DNA of 64,000 nt from a bacterium (GTDB lineage Bacteria; JAGOBX01), in NCBI GenBank assembly GCA_029551925.1, contig JAKPEO010000124.1:62001-126000 (forward strand), read 5' to 3'. Every line of letters starts with the position of its first letter. Position 1 is the stretch's first letter. The position numbers and the translations under genes are program-made. Below the pieces are notes generated by a model, which saw only the letters and a program-made list of their open reading frames with translations, made no database searches and was not told the DNA's origin. Shown piece after piece: positions 55,989 to 64,000 of the stretch.

Positions 55989-57845
55989 ATGAAAAAAAAT
56001 TTTGCATTTCTTTTTATTCCGTTTTTTTTATTAATTTTTAATTCAATTATTATATCGAATATCATTTCAGATTTTTTTTCTAATATCTCCGAATTTTTAA
56101 ATATTTGTTATTCGTTAAACAATCATTATATTTTTATTGTTATTTTAATAACTAATGTGTCTGTGTTTTTTTATTTTTTGACGCTTGCGCAAAAATATGA
56201 TTTCAAAGTTTTGATTTTAGCGGTGCTTATTTTTTTGCCGATATTTTTTCTACCATTATTTATTAATTTCAATTTTTTTTCTAATATAAAATTTGCAGAA
56301 TCTAATATTTTAGCGCAGTATAAATATATCATTGGTTTTTGTATTGTAGCGGTATTGTTTTTATTTTTGTTATTTTCTTTTTTATTGATTTTTTTCAATA
56401 CAAAAACATTGAAAACTAAATGTATTATGTTAATCAGCGTAATTTTTATTTTTCATTCTGGGTTAGCCATTTGGCAGAGTATAGTAGGCGAGCACGGCGA
56501 TGAATGGCTGTATCTTCTACTTGCTAAAAGTTTGAGATATGATTTTGATGTATATGTTGAAAACAATTTCCAAAAAGAATTTCATCGAGACGACGGAAAT
56601 TTATTATTTAGATATTCAAAAGACAATAAAAATGATTATAAAATTATTATTCGTTATCTGCCGATTTATTCAATGTTTTTAGCGCCGGGAGTATTATTCG
56701 GCGATTTTTTAGAAAAATTAGATACAAAAAAAATTTATCAAAAATTAGCGCCGCCAATAATTAACGCTTATCATAGTTTCAGCGCCAGATTAATGAATAT
56801 ATTTTTTTCTATTTGTTTTTTAATCGCTTTATTGCCAATTTTGAAAAAATTATTCTCTGAAAATTTTGCGATAATTGGATTTTTTTTATATTCAATATCA
56901 ATGCCATTTTCTCTATATCTAAATCAATTATATCCTGAAACATTAAGCGCTTGTCTAAAAATTTTAATTTTGTATTTGATGTTTTTTTATGAAAATTGCG
57001 GCGCTAAAAAAAATATTGTTTTCATTTTGATCGCGGTATATATTAATTTTTTATTGCATAATCGAAATATTGTGTTTTTTGCGATAGTTATCTGTTTTTT
57101 ATTAATATCCAATCGAAAAAATCTAAATAATATTTTTTTGATTTGCTCAACATTAATTATTTTGCTCGGATTATATTTTCTTATGAATTTTATGTTATAT
57201 AAATCTATCTTTCCATATAAAACATTTACTGGTTATATCCCTACTAATAATATTGCAATTCAACAAAATACTAATATTTTTAATTTAGCAGATATAACAA
57301 AAAATTTTTTTGGTATGCTGTTAGACCAAAAATACGGCATTATAATATTTTATCCGATATTCATATTTTCAGGCGTTGGCTTATATTTTTTATTTAAAAT
57401 AAATAAGACATTTTCTTGGCTCTTGTTTTTTTCTTTTATATTTAATCTTATATTTTTATCTGCGCAGCAATTATCTTCGTGGACAGCTGGCAGCGCTATC
57501 CCGGGCAGGTATCTTGTTTTCTTGACTCCTGAACTTTTTATTTTTTCATATACCGCGTTATTCGCATTTTCAAAATCTAAAAAAATAAAAAAAATTTTTG
57601 TTTTATTTATCGCTTATAGTTTAATCATAAAATTTTTGTTGAATTTATTTCATACTTTGAAATTCAGTTCAGGACACAAAACTAATCAATTATTTCAGCA
57701 TATCGCAAATTTTCTGAAATTTAGATTTTATGAAGCGCTGCCGTTTTGCAATCCATCTCAGTATAATAATTTATTGATAATCTACTTATTTGTAATTTTA
57801 TTAGTCAATATTTGGCTAATAAAAAAACTAAAAAATATAAATTAA
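55989..57845 (+). CDS. GT-C-like polytopic membrane protein
   Basis: 618 residues with about twelve or more membrane helices. An extracytoplasmic loop after the fourth or fifth helix has GEHGDEWLYLLLAKSLRYDFD followed by a large hydrophilic loop, the D/E-rich first loop pattern of GT-C/PMT_2-type transferases (GDE-x-x-Y-L-x-x-A-x-S-L). HNRNIVFFA and GRYLVFLTPELF occur later. It probably transfers a lipid-linked sugar outside the membrane. It follows the 49-residue protein and shares four bases (TTAA) with the stop of the convergent epimerase. No close named family is certain. Confidence 0.65.
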   Translation: MKKNFAFLFIPFFLLIFNSIIISNIISDFFSNISEFLNICYSLNNHYIFIVILITNVSVFFYFLTLAQKYDFKVLILAVLIFLPIFFLPLFINFNFFSNIKFAESNILAQYKYIIGFCIVAVLFLFLLFSFLLIFFNTKTLKTKCIMLISVIFIFHSGLAIWQSIVGEHGDEWLYLLLAKSLRYDFDVYVENNFQKEFHRDDGNLLFRYSKDNKNDYKIIIRYLPIYSMFLAPGVLFGDFLEKLDTKKIYQKLAPPIINAYHSFSARLMNIFFSICFLIALLPILKKLFSENFAIIGFFLYSISMPFSLYLNQLYPETLSACLKILILYLMFFYENCGAKKNIVFILIAVYINFLLHNRNIVFFAIVICFLLISNRKNLNNIFLICSTLIILLGLYFLMNFMLYKSIFPYKTFTGYIPTNNIAIQQNTNIFNLADITKNFFGMLLDQKYGIIIFYPIFIFSGVGLYFLFKINKTFSWLLFFSFIFNLIFLSAQQLSSWTAGSAIPGRYLVFLTPELFIFSYTALFAFSKSKKIKKIFVLFIAYSLIIKFLLNLFHTLKFSSGHKTNQLFQHIANFLKFRFYEALPFCNPSQYNNLLIIYLFVILLVNIWLIKKLKNIN

Positions 57846-58876
57846 CCAACCACTTTGCGAATAGTATCGATATTTTTATTTATCCAATTATACATTAAAT
57901 TCAGCCCGCGAATATAATCCGTTTTCGGCTGCCAGCTCAATAATTTTTTGGCTTTTATATTTGATGAAATGAATAATTTTTGGTCGCCGCTGCGCCAGTC
58001 GCTGAAATTATAATATACTTTTTTTTTCGTAAGTTTTTCAATAATTTGTAAAGTTTGCAAAACAGATAGTGCATTTTTCTTGCCGCCGCCAATATTAAAT
58101 ACTTGTCCTGCAACTTTTGAAATATTGTTAATAGCCAAATAGTATAATTGTATCAAATCGTCAATATACAATAAATCGCGCACTTGTTTGCCATTACCAT
58201 AAATATTTATTTGTTTTCCTAATAAATGAGCGATTAATAACCATGCGACCCAGCCCTGATCTTCAATGCCGAATTGTCTAATACCGTAAATACACGATTG
58301 ACGAAATACAATTGTTTTTAAATTATATATCCGCGCATAATCTAAACAATATTGATCAGCTGCACCTTTTGAACAGCCGTATGGCGAATAAAAACTTAAC
58401 GGCTGGTCTTCGCTAACGCCTAAAATATTTTTATGTAATTCATATTTATTATTTCTTTCGGAAATTTTTAAGTTTTCTAATTTTCCATAAACCTTATTTG
58501 TAGATGAATATAAAAGAATAGTATGCGCGCTGTGTTTACGCAGCGCTTCTAATAAATTAAGAGTGCCGAGCGCATTAGTCTCAAAATCGCAGCGCGGATT
58601 AATTATTGATGTGGTCACTGCCACTTGCGCAGCTAAATGCAAAATAACATCAAACTGCCCGTTTTTTATAAGCTCGTCAATTTTATTTTTATTAGTAATA
58701 TCCAATTTATAAAAATTAAATTTTATCTTTTCATTTTTTAGCCAGTTAATATTTAGAGCAGCGCCGTTTCTTGATAAATTATCAATTATTGTAATATCAT
58801 AACTTTGATTATAAAAATATTTCGCACAGTTTGCGCCAATAAATCCAGCGCCGCCTGTTATTAATAATTTTTTCAT
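57842..58876 (-). CDS. CDP-paratose 2-epimerase-like NAD-dependent epimerase
   Basis: 344 residues of the extended SDR type. NAD loop TGGAGFIGANCAKYF, DNLSRNGAALNINWL, active-site SPYGCSKGAADQYCLDYAR (Y-x-x-x-K), and QVAVTTSIINPRCDFETNALGTLNLLEA. These segments, and GIRQFGIEDQGWVAWL and YGNGKQVRDLLYIDDL, match CDP-paratose 2-epimerase (RfbE/Tyv), which makes CDP-tyvelose. The other CDP-dideoxyhexose genes (rfbF, G, H, S) are not in the window, so the sugar may differ. It is preceded by its own promoter at 58916-58943, and an SD-like GGGG lies about 13 bases from the ATG. Confidence 0.8.
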   Translation of the reverse strand: MKKLLITGGAGFIGANCAKYFYNQSYDITIIDNLSRNGAALNINWLKNEKIKFNFYKLDITNKNKIDELIKNGQFDVILHLAAQVAVTTSIINPRCDFETNALGTLNLLEALRKHSAHTILLYSSTNKVYGKLENLKISERNNKYELHKNILGVSEDQPLSFYSPYGCSKGAADQYCLDYARIYNLKTIVFRQSCIYGIRQFGIEDQGWVAWLLIAHLLGKQINIYGNGKQVRDLLYIDDLIQLYYLAINNISKVAGQVFNIGGGKKNALSVLQTLQIIEKLTKKKVYYNFSDWRSGDQKLFISSNIKAKKLLSWQPKTDYIRGLNLMYNWINKNIDTIRKVVG

Positions 58877-58915
58877 AATAAAAAAAACCCCATATCAAAT
58901 TTTTAGTTTAGCAAT

Positions 58916-58943
58916 ATTCTATTTTATTTTTCTAAAAATTCAA
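58916..58943 (-). promoter_or_regulatory. Promoter of the epimerase gene
   Basis: Minus strand TTGAAT at 58943-58938, a 16-base spacer and TAGAAT at 58921-58916. Confidence 0.5.
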
Positions 58944-59078
58944 TTTAAAAATATTTTTGTTTTATGCAGAACGCTCTGCCCAAAAGTTCCAATATTTTTA
59001 ACAAAACAAAAAATTAAAAATTAAAAGCAGCGAATAGTAAAAAATTGAGGCATTTATCAAAAATTGTCACTAAAATTT

Positions 59079-59591
59079 TCAAAACACAAATTCGTAATCA
59101 ATTTCGATGATAAATTTTTTTGAAAGTCTGTGATATGTTATTATTGTTTCAAACGGCTCGCGGACTTTAGAAATTATTTTTATTCTATGTTCTTGCGCTA
59201 TTAAATTATTCAGAGTGTGTTTAAAACAAGCATATTCCCAACCGCCTGCCATTATGATTTTTTTCATTGTTTTTAATTGTAAAAATAAAAGTTTTTTTAA
59301 TGCCAATACTTGTTGAGATACATTTTGCTGATGAAAATTAGGAATTAGATAAATCATATTTTCATAACCATAAAAAAAATCCGGCAATTCCATACCTTCA
59401 TTTAAATTCAACACTATTATTTTAACGCCCTGATTGTATAAATCAGAAATCTTTTGTAATAATTTTTTTTTGAAGTTGTCGATATCACTGATTTTTTTGC
59501 TTAATGAAAAAGCGAAATCGTCAGGATGAACAATTACATAACAAGTTCTTTTTAAAGGGACTGCATCTGCTTTGATATTAATGCCTACCAT
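59079..59591 (-). CDS. Unknown soluble protein at the end of the Bat operon
   Basis: 170 residues with alternating alpha/beta character (KRTCYVIVHPDDF, GVKIIVLNLNEGMELPDFFYG, KKIIMAGGWEYACFKHTL). The pattern of strands ending in short loops suggests a Rossmann-like fold, but no motif lets me name it. No signal peptide or membrane helix is present. It overlaps the TPR gene by 7 bases (start ATG at 59591), so translational coupling is likely and it belongs to the livF-to-Bat operon. I do not recognise a family. Confidence 0.55.
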   Translation of the reverse strand: MVGINIKADAVPLKRTCYVIVHPDDFAFSLSKKISDIDNFKKKLLQKISDLYNQGVKIIVLNLNEGMELPDFFYGYENMIYLIPNFHQQNVSQQVLALKKLLFLQLKTMKKIIMAGGWEYACFKHTLNNLIAQEHRIKIISKVREPFETIITYHRLSKKFIIEIDYEFVF

Positions 59592-60274
59592 GGTTTATCT
59601 TGATATCCCTTTAAAATTACTTTTTCGGATTTTTGCGGTTCATTCATTTTATTAGAATTTATTATTGAATTTAACAGTTGTTCAGCCTGCTCTTTATCAA
59701 AATTATTTTTTTGCTGTTTTTGATCTTGTTTGTTTTTTTCATTATCATTTTTATTTTTTTGCTGGTTGTCTTTTTTTTTGTCGTTTTCATTAGATTTATC
59801 ATTTTTATCTTTTTGGTTCTGCTGCTGTTGTTGTTGCTGCTGCAGCATATTTAAAGCATAGGTAAGATTGTATTTTGCATTTAGATGATTAGGATTAATT
59901 TTCAAAGCATTTTTGTAATGTTCTATTGCATCTGAATATTTCTGCTGCTCTACTAAAATATTACCCATATTATAATGCGCTTCGGATTTTAGAGTTTTAT
60001 CAGTTCTTTCGTTATTTATAGTTTTTTCTAAATATCGCAGCGCTTCATCGTAATTTTGCTGTTTTGCCAAAGCAGTAGATTTATTGAATTTATTAAGCGG
60101 GCTTTGCGGATTAAGCAATTCCGCATTTTCAAATTGTTTGGCGGCACTGTTAAAATCTTTTTTTTTATAATATTCAATACCTTTTTTATTGAAATTATAT
60201 TCTTTGTCAATCACAGAAAATTGCAAAAAAAAAGGCGCTAAAAAAATAATCAGAAATAATTTACCAAAATTCAT
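59585..60274 (-). CDS. TPR protein, BatC/BatE-like, with Gln/Lys/Asp-rich linker
   Basis: 229 residues: one N-terminal hydrophobic segment (KLFLIIFLAPFFLQFSV, probably a signal or anchor), then three TPR units (about 30-140: GIEYYKKKDFNSAAKQFENAELLNP, YDEALRYLEKTI, YSDAIEHYKNALKINPNHLNAKYNL). A ~60-residue low-complexity run of Q, K, N and D follows (poly-Q of eight at about 146), ending with a short conserved tail (EKVILKGYQDKPW). This is the layout of BatC in Bacteroides aerotolerance operons. It starts on an ATGA overlap with the VWA gene, matching the usual batA-batB-batC order. Confidence 0.8.
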   Translation of the reverse strand: MNFGKLFLIIFLAPFFLQFSVIDKEYNFNKKGIEYYKKKDFNSAAKQFENAELLNPQSPLNKFNKSTALAKQQNYDEALRYLEKTINNERTDKTLKSEAHYNMGNILVEQQKYSDAIEHYKNALKINPNHLNAKYNLTYALNMLQQQQQQQQNQKDKNDKSNENDKKKDNQQKNKNDNEKNKQDQKQQKNNFDKEQAEQLLNSIINSNKMNEPQKSEKVILKGYQDKPW

Positions 60275-61317
60275 TGTTCTAATTTTTTCAATAAAAATTT
60301 AGTTTTAAAAAATTTTAATGCGTTTTTTTGCGATGAAATTAAAGTTTCGATTACTAATAATATAAAAGCAATCAGCGCAAAAATAGCATAGCGCTCTTCA
60401 TAAACAGCAATTTGAAAATTTTCAATTTCTTTTTTTTCTAATCTCATAATTTCATTGAATATCAACGTTAATTCTTTTTCATTACTGCCGGGATTCAATC
60501 TAAAATAAGCGCCGCCTGTCTTTAATGCCAATGTCTGCAATAGTTCTTCATTTAACCGCGAGGTTACAATATTGCCACTCTGGTCTTTGATAAATTCACC
60601 AGTCGATAGAGTAATAGGCGCTCCTTCAATTGACCCTATGCCTATTGCATAAATTTTAATATTTTTATCAATTAGTTCGTCAATATATTTTATTGTTTCA
60701 GGATTGTGGTCTTCACCGTCTGTAATTAAAATAATAGTTTTATTTGTAGCACTTTGATTGTTAAATAATGTTAAGGCTTTTTCAATAGCGGTGCCAATAT
60801 TTGTGCCCTGCGTAGATATTGCAGACGGAGACAATGAATCAAGCAGCATAAACACCGCAGAATAATCAAATGTCAGCGGACATTGAATATATGCTTCGCC
60901 TGCAAATGGCACAATTGCTATTCTATCGCTTTTAATAAATTTTTCAATACTTCGTTTTATTTCAATTTTTGAGCGCATTAATCTATTCGGTTTTATATCG
61001 GTAGTTAACATACTATTAGATATATCTATCAAAAAGACAATATCTATTCCGCGTTGTTTAACTTTTTGAAAATTCAAACCGAATTGCGGACGCAACACAG
61101 CCAATATCAAAAACAAAAAAACTAATAATATCAAAATATGTTTAATTATAATTTTCGCAAATGAAATTTGATTTATAACTCTAAAATTTAGTTGGCTGCT
61201 ATTATTAAAAAATCTTTTTACGGCTTTTTGAAATTTTAAATAATAAAATACGCTAATAAAAAAAATTAAAGGCGTTAATAAAATAAACCAGATAAAATTT
61301 CCGTATTCAAACCGCAT
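60271..61317 (-). CDS. batA: VWA-domain membrane protein BatA/BatB-like
   Basis: 348 residues. Two N-terminal helices (FIWFILLTPLIFFISVFYYL and IIKHILILLVFLFLILAVL) are followed by a von Willebrand A domain with the MIDAS motif DIVFLIDISNSMLTTD, T in TQGTNIGTAI and D in LITDGEDH. A third helix follows near the C-terminus (YAIFALIAFILLVIETLIS). This is the BatA/BatB architecture found with MoxR-type AAA+ ATPases, where the VWA domain faces the periplasm. No moxR or second VWA gene follows; only one VWA and the TPR gene are present here. It lies 9 bases after gcvH. Confidence 0.82.
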   Translation of the reverse strand: MRFEYGNFIWFILLTPLIFFISVFYYLKFQKAVKRFFNNSSQLNFRVINQISFAKIIIKHILILLVFLFLILAVLRPQFGLNFQKVKQRGIDIVFLIDISNSMLTTDIKPNRLMRSKIEIKRSIEKFIKSDRIAIVPFAGEAYIQCPLTFDYSAVFMLLDSLSPSAISTQGTNIGTAIEKALTLFNNQSATNKTIILITDGEDHNPETIKYIDELIDKNIKIYAIGIGSIEGAPITLSTGEFIKDQSGNIVTSRLNEELLQTLALKTGGAYFRLNPGSNEKELTLIFNEIMRLEKKEIENFQIAVYEERYAIFALIAFILLVIETLISSQKNALKFFKTKFLLKKLEQ

Positions 61318-61326
61318 ATTAGAAAA

Positions 61327-61707
61327 TTATTGTCCGATTAGTTTTTTGTATTCGTCAGCAGTCAATAATTTATCAAAACCGCTGTCTGCATCAGGTTTGA
61401 CTTTTATCATCCAGCCGTCAGTATAAGGCGCTTCATTTACTAATTGCGGACTGTCTGATAACGCATCATTCACTTCGATTATTTTACCATTTACAGGCGA
61501 ATAAAGATTTGATACTGATTTGACTGATTCTACTTCTCCGAATTTTTCATTAGCAAAAACTTGTGCGCCGATATTTGGCAATTCTACATATACGATATCG
61601 CCTAATTCGCTTTGAGCAAAATCAGTAATTCCGACAATTATATGATTATCTGTTAATTTTGCCCACTCGTGTTCTTTTGAATATTTCAATTCTTCTGGAA
61701 ATATCAT
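61327..61707 (-). CDS. gcvH: Glycine cleavage system H protein
   Basis: 126 residues from the ATG at 61707. The longest frame starts 24 codons earlier, but AGGAGG at 61718-61723 precedes this ATG by 10 bases and the family begins here (FPEELKYSKEHEWAKL). The lipoyl-accepting lysine is K63 in GEVESVKSVSNLYSPVNG. The acidic C-terminal half (DGWMIKVKPDADSG) is normal. It carries the aminomethyl group between P and T proteins. No gcvP, gcvT or lipoate gene is in the window, so either the rest lies elsewhere or the H protein serves another lipoate route. It is encoded between paaK and batA. Confidence 0.95.
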   Translation of the reverse strand: MIFPEELKYSKEHEWAKLTDNHIIVGITDFAQSELGDIVYVELPNIGAQVFANEKFGEVESVKSVSNLYSPVNGKIIEVNDALSDSPQLVNEAPYTDGWMIKVKPDADSGFDKLLTADEYKKLIGQ

Positions 61708-61797
61708 AATTATTTTTCCTCCTAAATTTTTTATTTGGGTTATTCTAATAATTTCAAAATAAAAATCAATAACAAGCAAAGTTTTATAAAAAAAAAA

Positions 61798-63099
61798 TTA
61801 TAACTCTCTTAAATCAATTACTTTTTTGGTTTTGCCGTCTGTTCTGATAATTGAATTATATTCGACTAATGAAACTTTGCATTGCAAGCTCAATTCGCTT
61901 ATCAATTTTTTTTCTAATCTATCTTTCAATTTTGTCAAGCCTGCAACATCGTCTGTGAATACTTCTTCTAACACTTCTACTTTTATTTCTAATTCGTCAA
62001 GCGCATTTTTTTCGCGTTTTATTACTATTTGATAATGCGGCGCGAGATTCTCTTCTGTAAATAAAATTTTTTCTATTTGCGACGGAAATAATTTTACTCC
62101 TTTAACAATTATCATATCATCGCTGCGTCCGTAAATTCTGCTTATTTTCGCGAATATCCGACCGCATCTACATTTTTCTTTTTGGAGAAAAGCGATATCT
62201 CCAGTGCGATAGCGTATCAGCGGATACCCTTCTTTTAATAATGTAGTAAATACCAGTTCGCCAGCTTCTCCTTCTTTTGCCGGCTGTAATGTATTAGGAT
62301 TGATTAATTCTACAAGAAAATAGTCTTCATTTATATGCAATCCGTTTTTCTCTGGGCATTCAAAAGCCACGCCGGGTCCGATAATTTCTGTCAAACCATA
62401 AACATCATACGCTTTAATTTTTAATTTGTTTTCTATTGTCTCGCGCATTTTTTCAGACCACGGTTCTGAACCAAAAATTCCTATTCTCAAATATAAATTT
62501 TTCAAATCTATATTCATATTTTCAATCAATTCCGCTAAATAGACAGCATAAGATGGCGCACACGCTAAAACTGTTGTTTTATAATCTATCATTATATCAA
62601 TTTGTTTTTTAGAGTTGCCTGTTGAAGCTGGAATAATTGAAGCGCCTAATTTATTAGCGCCTAAATGAAAACCCAAGCCGCCGGTTGTCATTCCGTAATG
62701 ATACGCTATTTGTATCATATCGTCTTGCGTTACACCTACTGCCGCTAATCCGCGAGCATTAAGTTCAGCCCAATGTTTCAAATCATTTCTTGTATAACCG
62801 ACTACTAACGGCTTACCTGTCGAGCCAGTAGAAGTATGCAATTGCACAATATCGCGCAGCGGCACTGCAAACATTTTATAAGGATACGCGGCTTTTAAAT
62901 CCTCTTTTGTAGTGAACGGCAATTTTTTTAAATCATTTAACGTTTTTAAATGTTCCGGTAAAAACTTTATTTCATCAAATTTAGTTTTATAATATTCAAC
63001 ATTATAATAAACTCTGTTTAGTATCGCTTGCAATCTTTCTAATTGCAATTGTCTTAATGAATTTTCTGACATTGTCTCCAATTTAGGATTTAATATCAT
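61798..63099 (-). CDS. paaK: Phenylacetate--CoA ligase
   Basis: 433 residues, the length of PaaK (ANL family). P-loop LHTSTGSTGKPLVVGYTRND near residue 93, VYGLTEIIGPGVAFECP, the C-terminal hinge RIYGRSDDMIIVKGVKLFPSQIE and a GKTKK end close to the catalytic Lys position. It forms phenylacetyl-CoA (or an aryl relative) from the acid, ATP and CoA. In anaerobes it is often encoded beside livF and indolepyruvate oxidoreductase genes for aromatic amino acid fermentation. GGGAG lies 10 bases before the ATG. It begins 4 bases after livF ends. Confidence 0.92.
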   Translation of the reverse strand: MILNPKLETMSENSLRQLQLERLQAILNRVYYNVEYYKTKFDEIKFLPEHLKTLNDLKKLPFTTKEDLKAAYPYKMFAVPLRDIVQLHTSTGSTGKPLVVGYTRNDLKHWAELNARGLAAVGVTQDDMIQIAYHYGMTTGGLGFHLGANKLGASIIPASTGNSKKQIDIMIDYKTTVLACAPSYAVYLAELIENMNIDLKNLYLRIGIFGSEPWSEKMRETIENKLKIKAYDVYGLTEIIGPGVAFECPEKNGLHINEDYFLVELINPNTLQPAKEGEAGELVFTTLLKEGYPLIRYRTGDIAFLQKEKCRCGRIFAKISRIYGRSDDMIIVKGVKLFPSQIEKILFTEENLAPHYQIVIKREKNALDELEIKVEVLEEVFTDDVAGLTKLKDRLEKKLISELSLQCKVSLVEYNSIIRTDGKTKKVIDLREL

Positions 63100-63103
63100 A
63101 ATT

Positions 63104-63841
63104 CTAACGCTCCCATTTTTTAGTTTTATCGCTGCCTAAATATGCGCGGCGCACTTCATTATTATCAATCAAATCATCAGTAAAGCCCTGTAAAATTACG
63201 CTGCCATTTTCAAGTATATATCCACGCTGCGCATATTTCAATGCAATATTAGCGTTTTGTTCCACTAATAAAATTGTAATACCGCTCTCCGCTAATTTTT
63301 TGATTATCTCAAAAATTTGTATTGTAATTTTCGGAGCTAAACCTGTTGACGGCTCATCTAATAACAGCAATTTCGGTTTTGACATCAGCGCTCTAGCAAT
63401 AGCCAGCATCTGCTGTTCGCCTCCTGATAAATAGCCGGCATATTCTTTCTGACGCTGTTCTAATATTGGAAAAATTTCAAAAATTTTATTTAAATCGTCA
63501 AATATTATTTTTTTGGTTTTTTTAGAATATCTAATATATGCGCCAAGCAGTAAATTATCACACACAGTTAAATTTGGAAATACTTGTCTGCCTTCCGGCA
63601 CCTGAGTAATTCCTAATTTTACAATTTCATAAACATTTTTGTTTATAATATTCAAATCATTAAAATATATTTCGCCGGTTTTTGATGAGACAACATTCAT
63701 TATAGAATTAATAAGCGTAGTTTTTCCAGCGCCATTAGCGCCTAATATAGTTACTATTTCACCGGCATCTATATGCAGCGATACATTTGTTAAAACGCGA
63801 AGATTAGAATAATAAGCATTTAGATTTAGAATTTTCAACAT
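63104..63841 (-). CDS. livF: Branched-chain amino acid ABC transporter ATP-binding protein LivF
   Basis: 245 residues. Walker A GANGAGKTTL near residue 34, Q loop GITQVPEGRQVFPNLTV, signature LSGGEQQMLAIARAL, Walker B LLLLDEPSTGLAP, switch His-like position in LVEQNANIALKYA. The TPEGR/VPEGRQ Q-loop is typical of LivF rather than LivG. It powers import of branched-chain amino acids or other acids with LivGHM. Upstream (63842-64000) no gene was seen, so livG is not directly adjacent within the window. No SD is clear before the ATG. It is the first visible gene of the operon running to 59079. Confidence 0.95.
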   Translation of the reverse strand: MLKILNLNAYYSNLRVLTNVSLHIDAGEIVTILGANGAGKTTLINSIMNVVSSKTGEIYFNDLNIINKNVYEIVKLGITQVPEGRQVFPNLTVCDNLLLGAYIRYSKKTKKIIFDDLNKIFEIFPILEQRQKEYAGYLSGGEQQMLAIARALMSKPKLLLLDEPSTGLAPKITIQIFEIIKKLAESGITILLVEQNANIALKYAQRGYILENGSVILQGFTDDLIDNNEVRRAYLGSDKTKKWER

Positions 63842-64000
63842 TAGTTGTTTTCGATAATTTCGAGTTATTTAATTTATTTATTACAAAAATTTATTGAATT
63901 TTAATCGTCTAAATAAAAACTGCTAAAATACAAAAAAATGTTTTTACACTGGTAATTTTCTATATCAGTATTTTTATTTTGTAGTTAAACTTGTTTTCCG

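Overview
The window is strongly AT-rich (about 30% G+C by eye), densely packed bacterial DNA read with the standard code. The gene set suggests a strictly anaerobic bacterium with an outer membrane. It has a single-chain pyruvate:ferredoxin oxidoreductase, a sodium-pumping methylmalonyl-CoA decarboxylase, radical SAM enzymes, phenylacetate-CoA ligase, a PorV/PorQ-type outer membrane protein beside a giant FlgD-tailed surface protein, and a BatA/BatC pair. I cannot fix the phylum. The mix (PorV/PorQ, FlgD-like tails, TrpB2, DUF115, HIDELR repeats) resembles uncultured Elusimicrobiota-, Cloacimonadota- or Margulisbacteria-like lineages, but this is inference only.

Layout. 1-4376: an envelope-sugar region, where a + strand pair (cut-off methyltransferase, GT2 transferase) converges on a - strand operon (Gfo/Idh oxidoreductase, methyltransferase, DUF2079 membrane protein). 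4464-9480: two large exported proteins on the - strand, one with FN3, beta-helix and HIDELR repeats, the other a fibre-like protein with 14-residue repeats. 9621-13869: trpB2 and a four-PAS hybrid histidine kinase. 13878-18594: a B12-binding radical SAM protein, then the hisS-aspS operon with a clear terminator. 18634-25128: one seven-gene + strand operon with a visible promoter and terminator (P-loop NTPase, small membrane protein, receiver-kinase, RlmN, HD hydrolase, two GT4 transferases). 25157-26278: a strongly initiated secreted protein with DUF4332-like hairpins. 26357-33015: a - strand run of slipin, CnoX-like protein, nucleoside phosphorylase, PASTA-type PBP, DUF502 and DUF115. 33131-39266: nifJ-type PFOR and a poly-HAMP chemoreceptor.

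39579-45441 holds the PorV-like gene and a giant surface protein whose reading frame is broken once near 44733. 45528-47316 carries a split XdhC pair and an MBL hydrolase from a probably leaderless promoter. 47317-48018 is a long gene-poor stretch with a repeat shared with 39579. 48019-50314 is an acyl-CoA ligase with an XRE-cupin regulator. 50405-55719 is the methylmalonyl-CoA decarboxylase operon, opened by a membrane-anchored beta-propeller and followed by a double rhodanese. 55790-58943 has a tiny leaderless membrane protein, a GT-C-like membrane protein and a CDP-paratose-2-epimerase-like enzyme. 59079-63841 is a - strand operon livF-paaK-gcvH-batA-batC-orphan.

Metabolically, PFOR, the decarboxylase, CoA ligases and LivF point to fermentation of amino or organic acids with sodium-coupled energy capture. 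Much of the remaining coding is cell envelope and sensing. No rRNA, tRNA, CRISPR array, transposase gene or phage module was recognised. Several starts were moved from the longest open frame to an internal ATG because a Shine-Dalgarno sequence lies inside the longer version.
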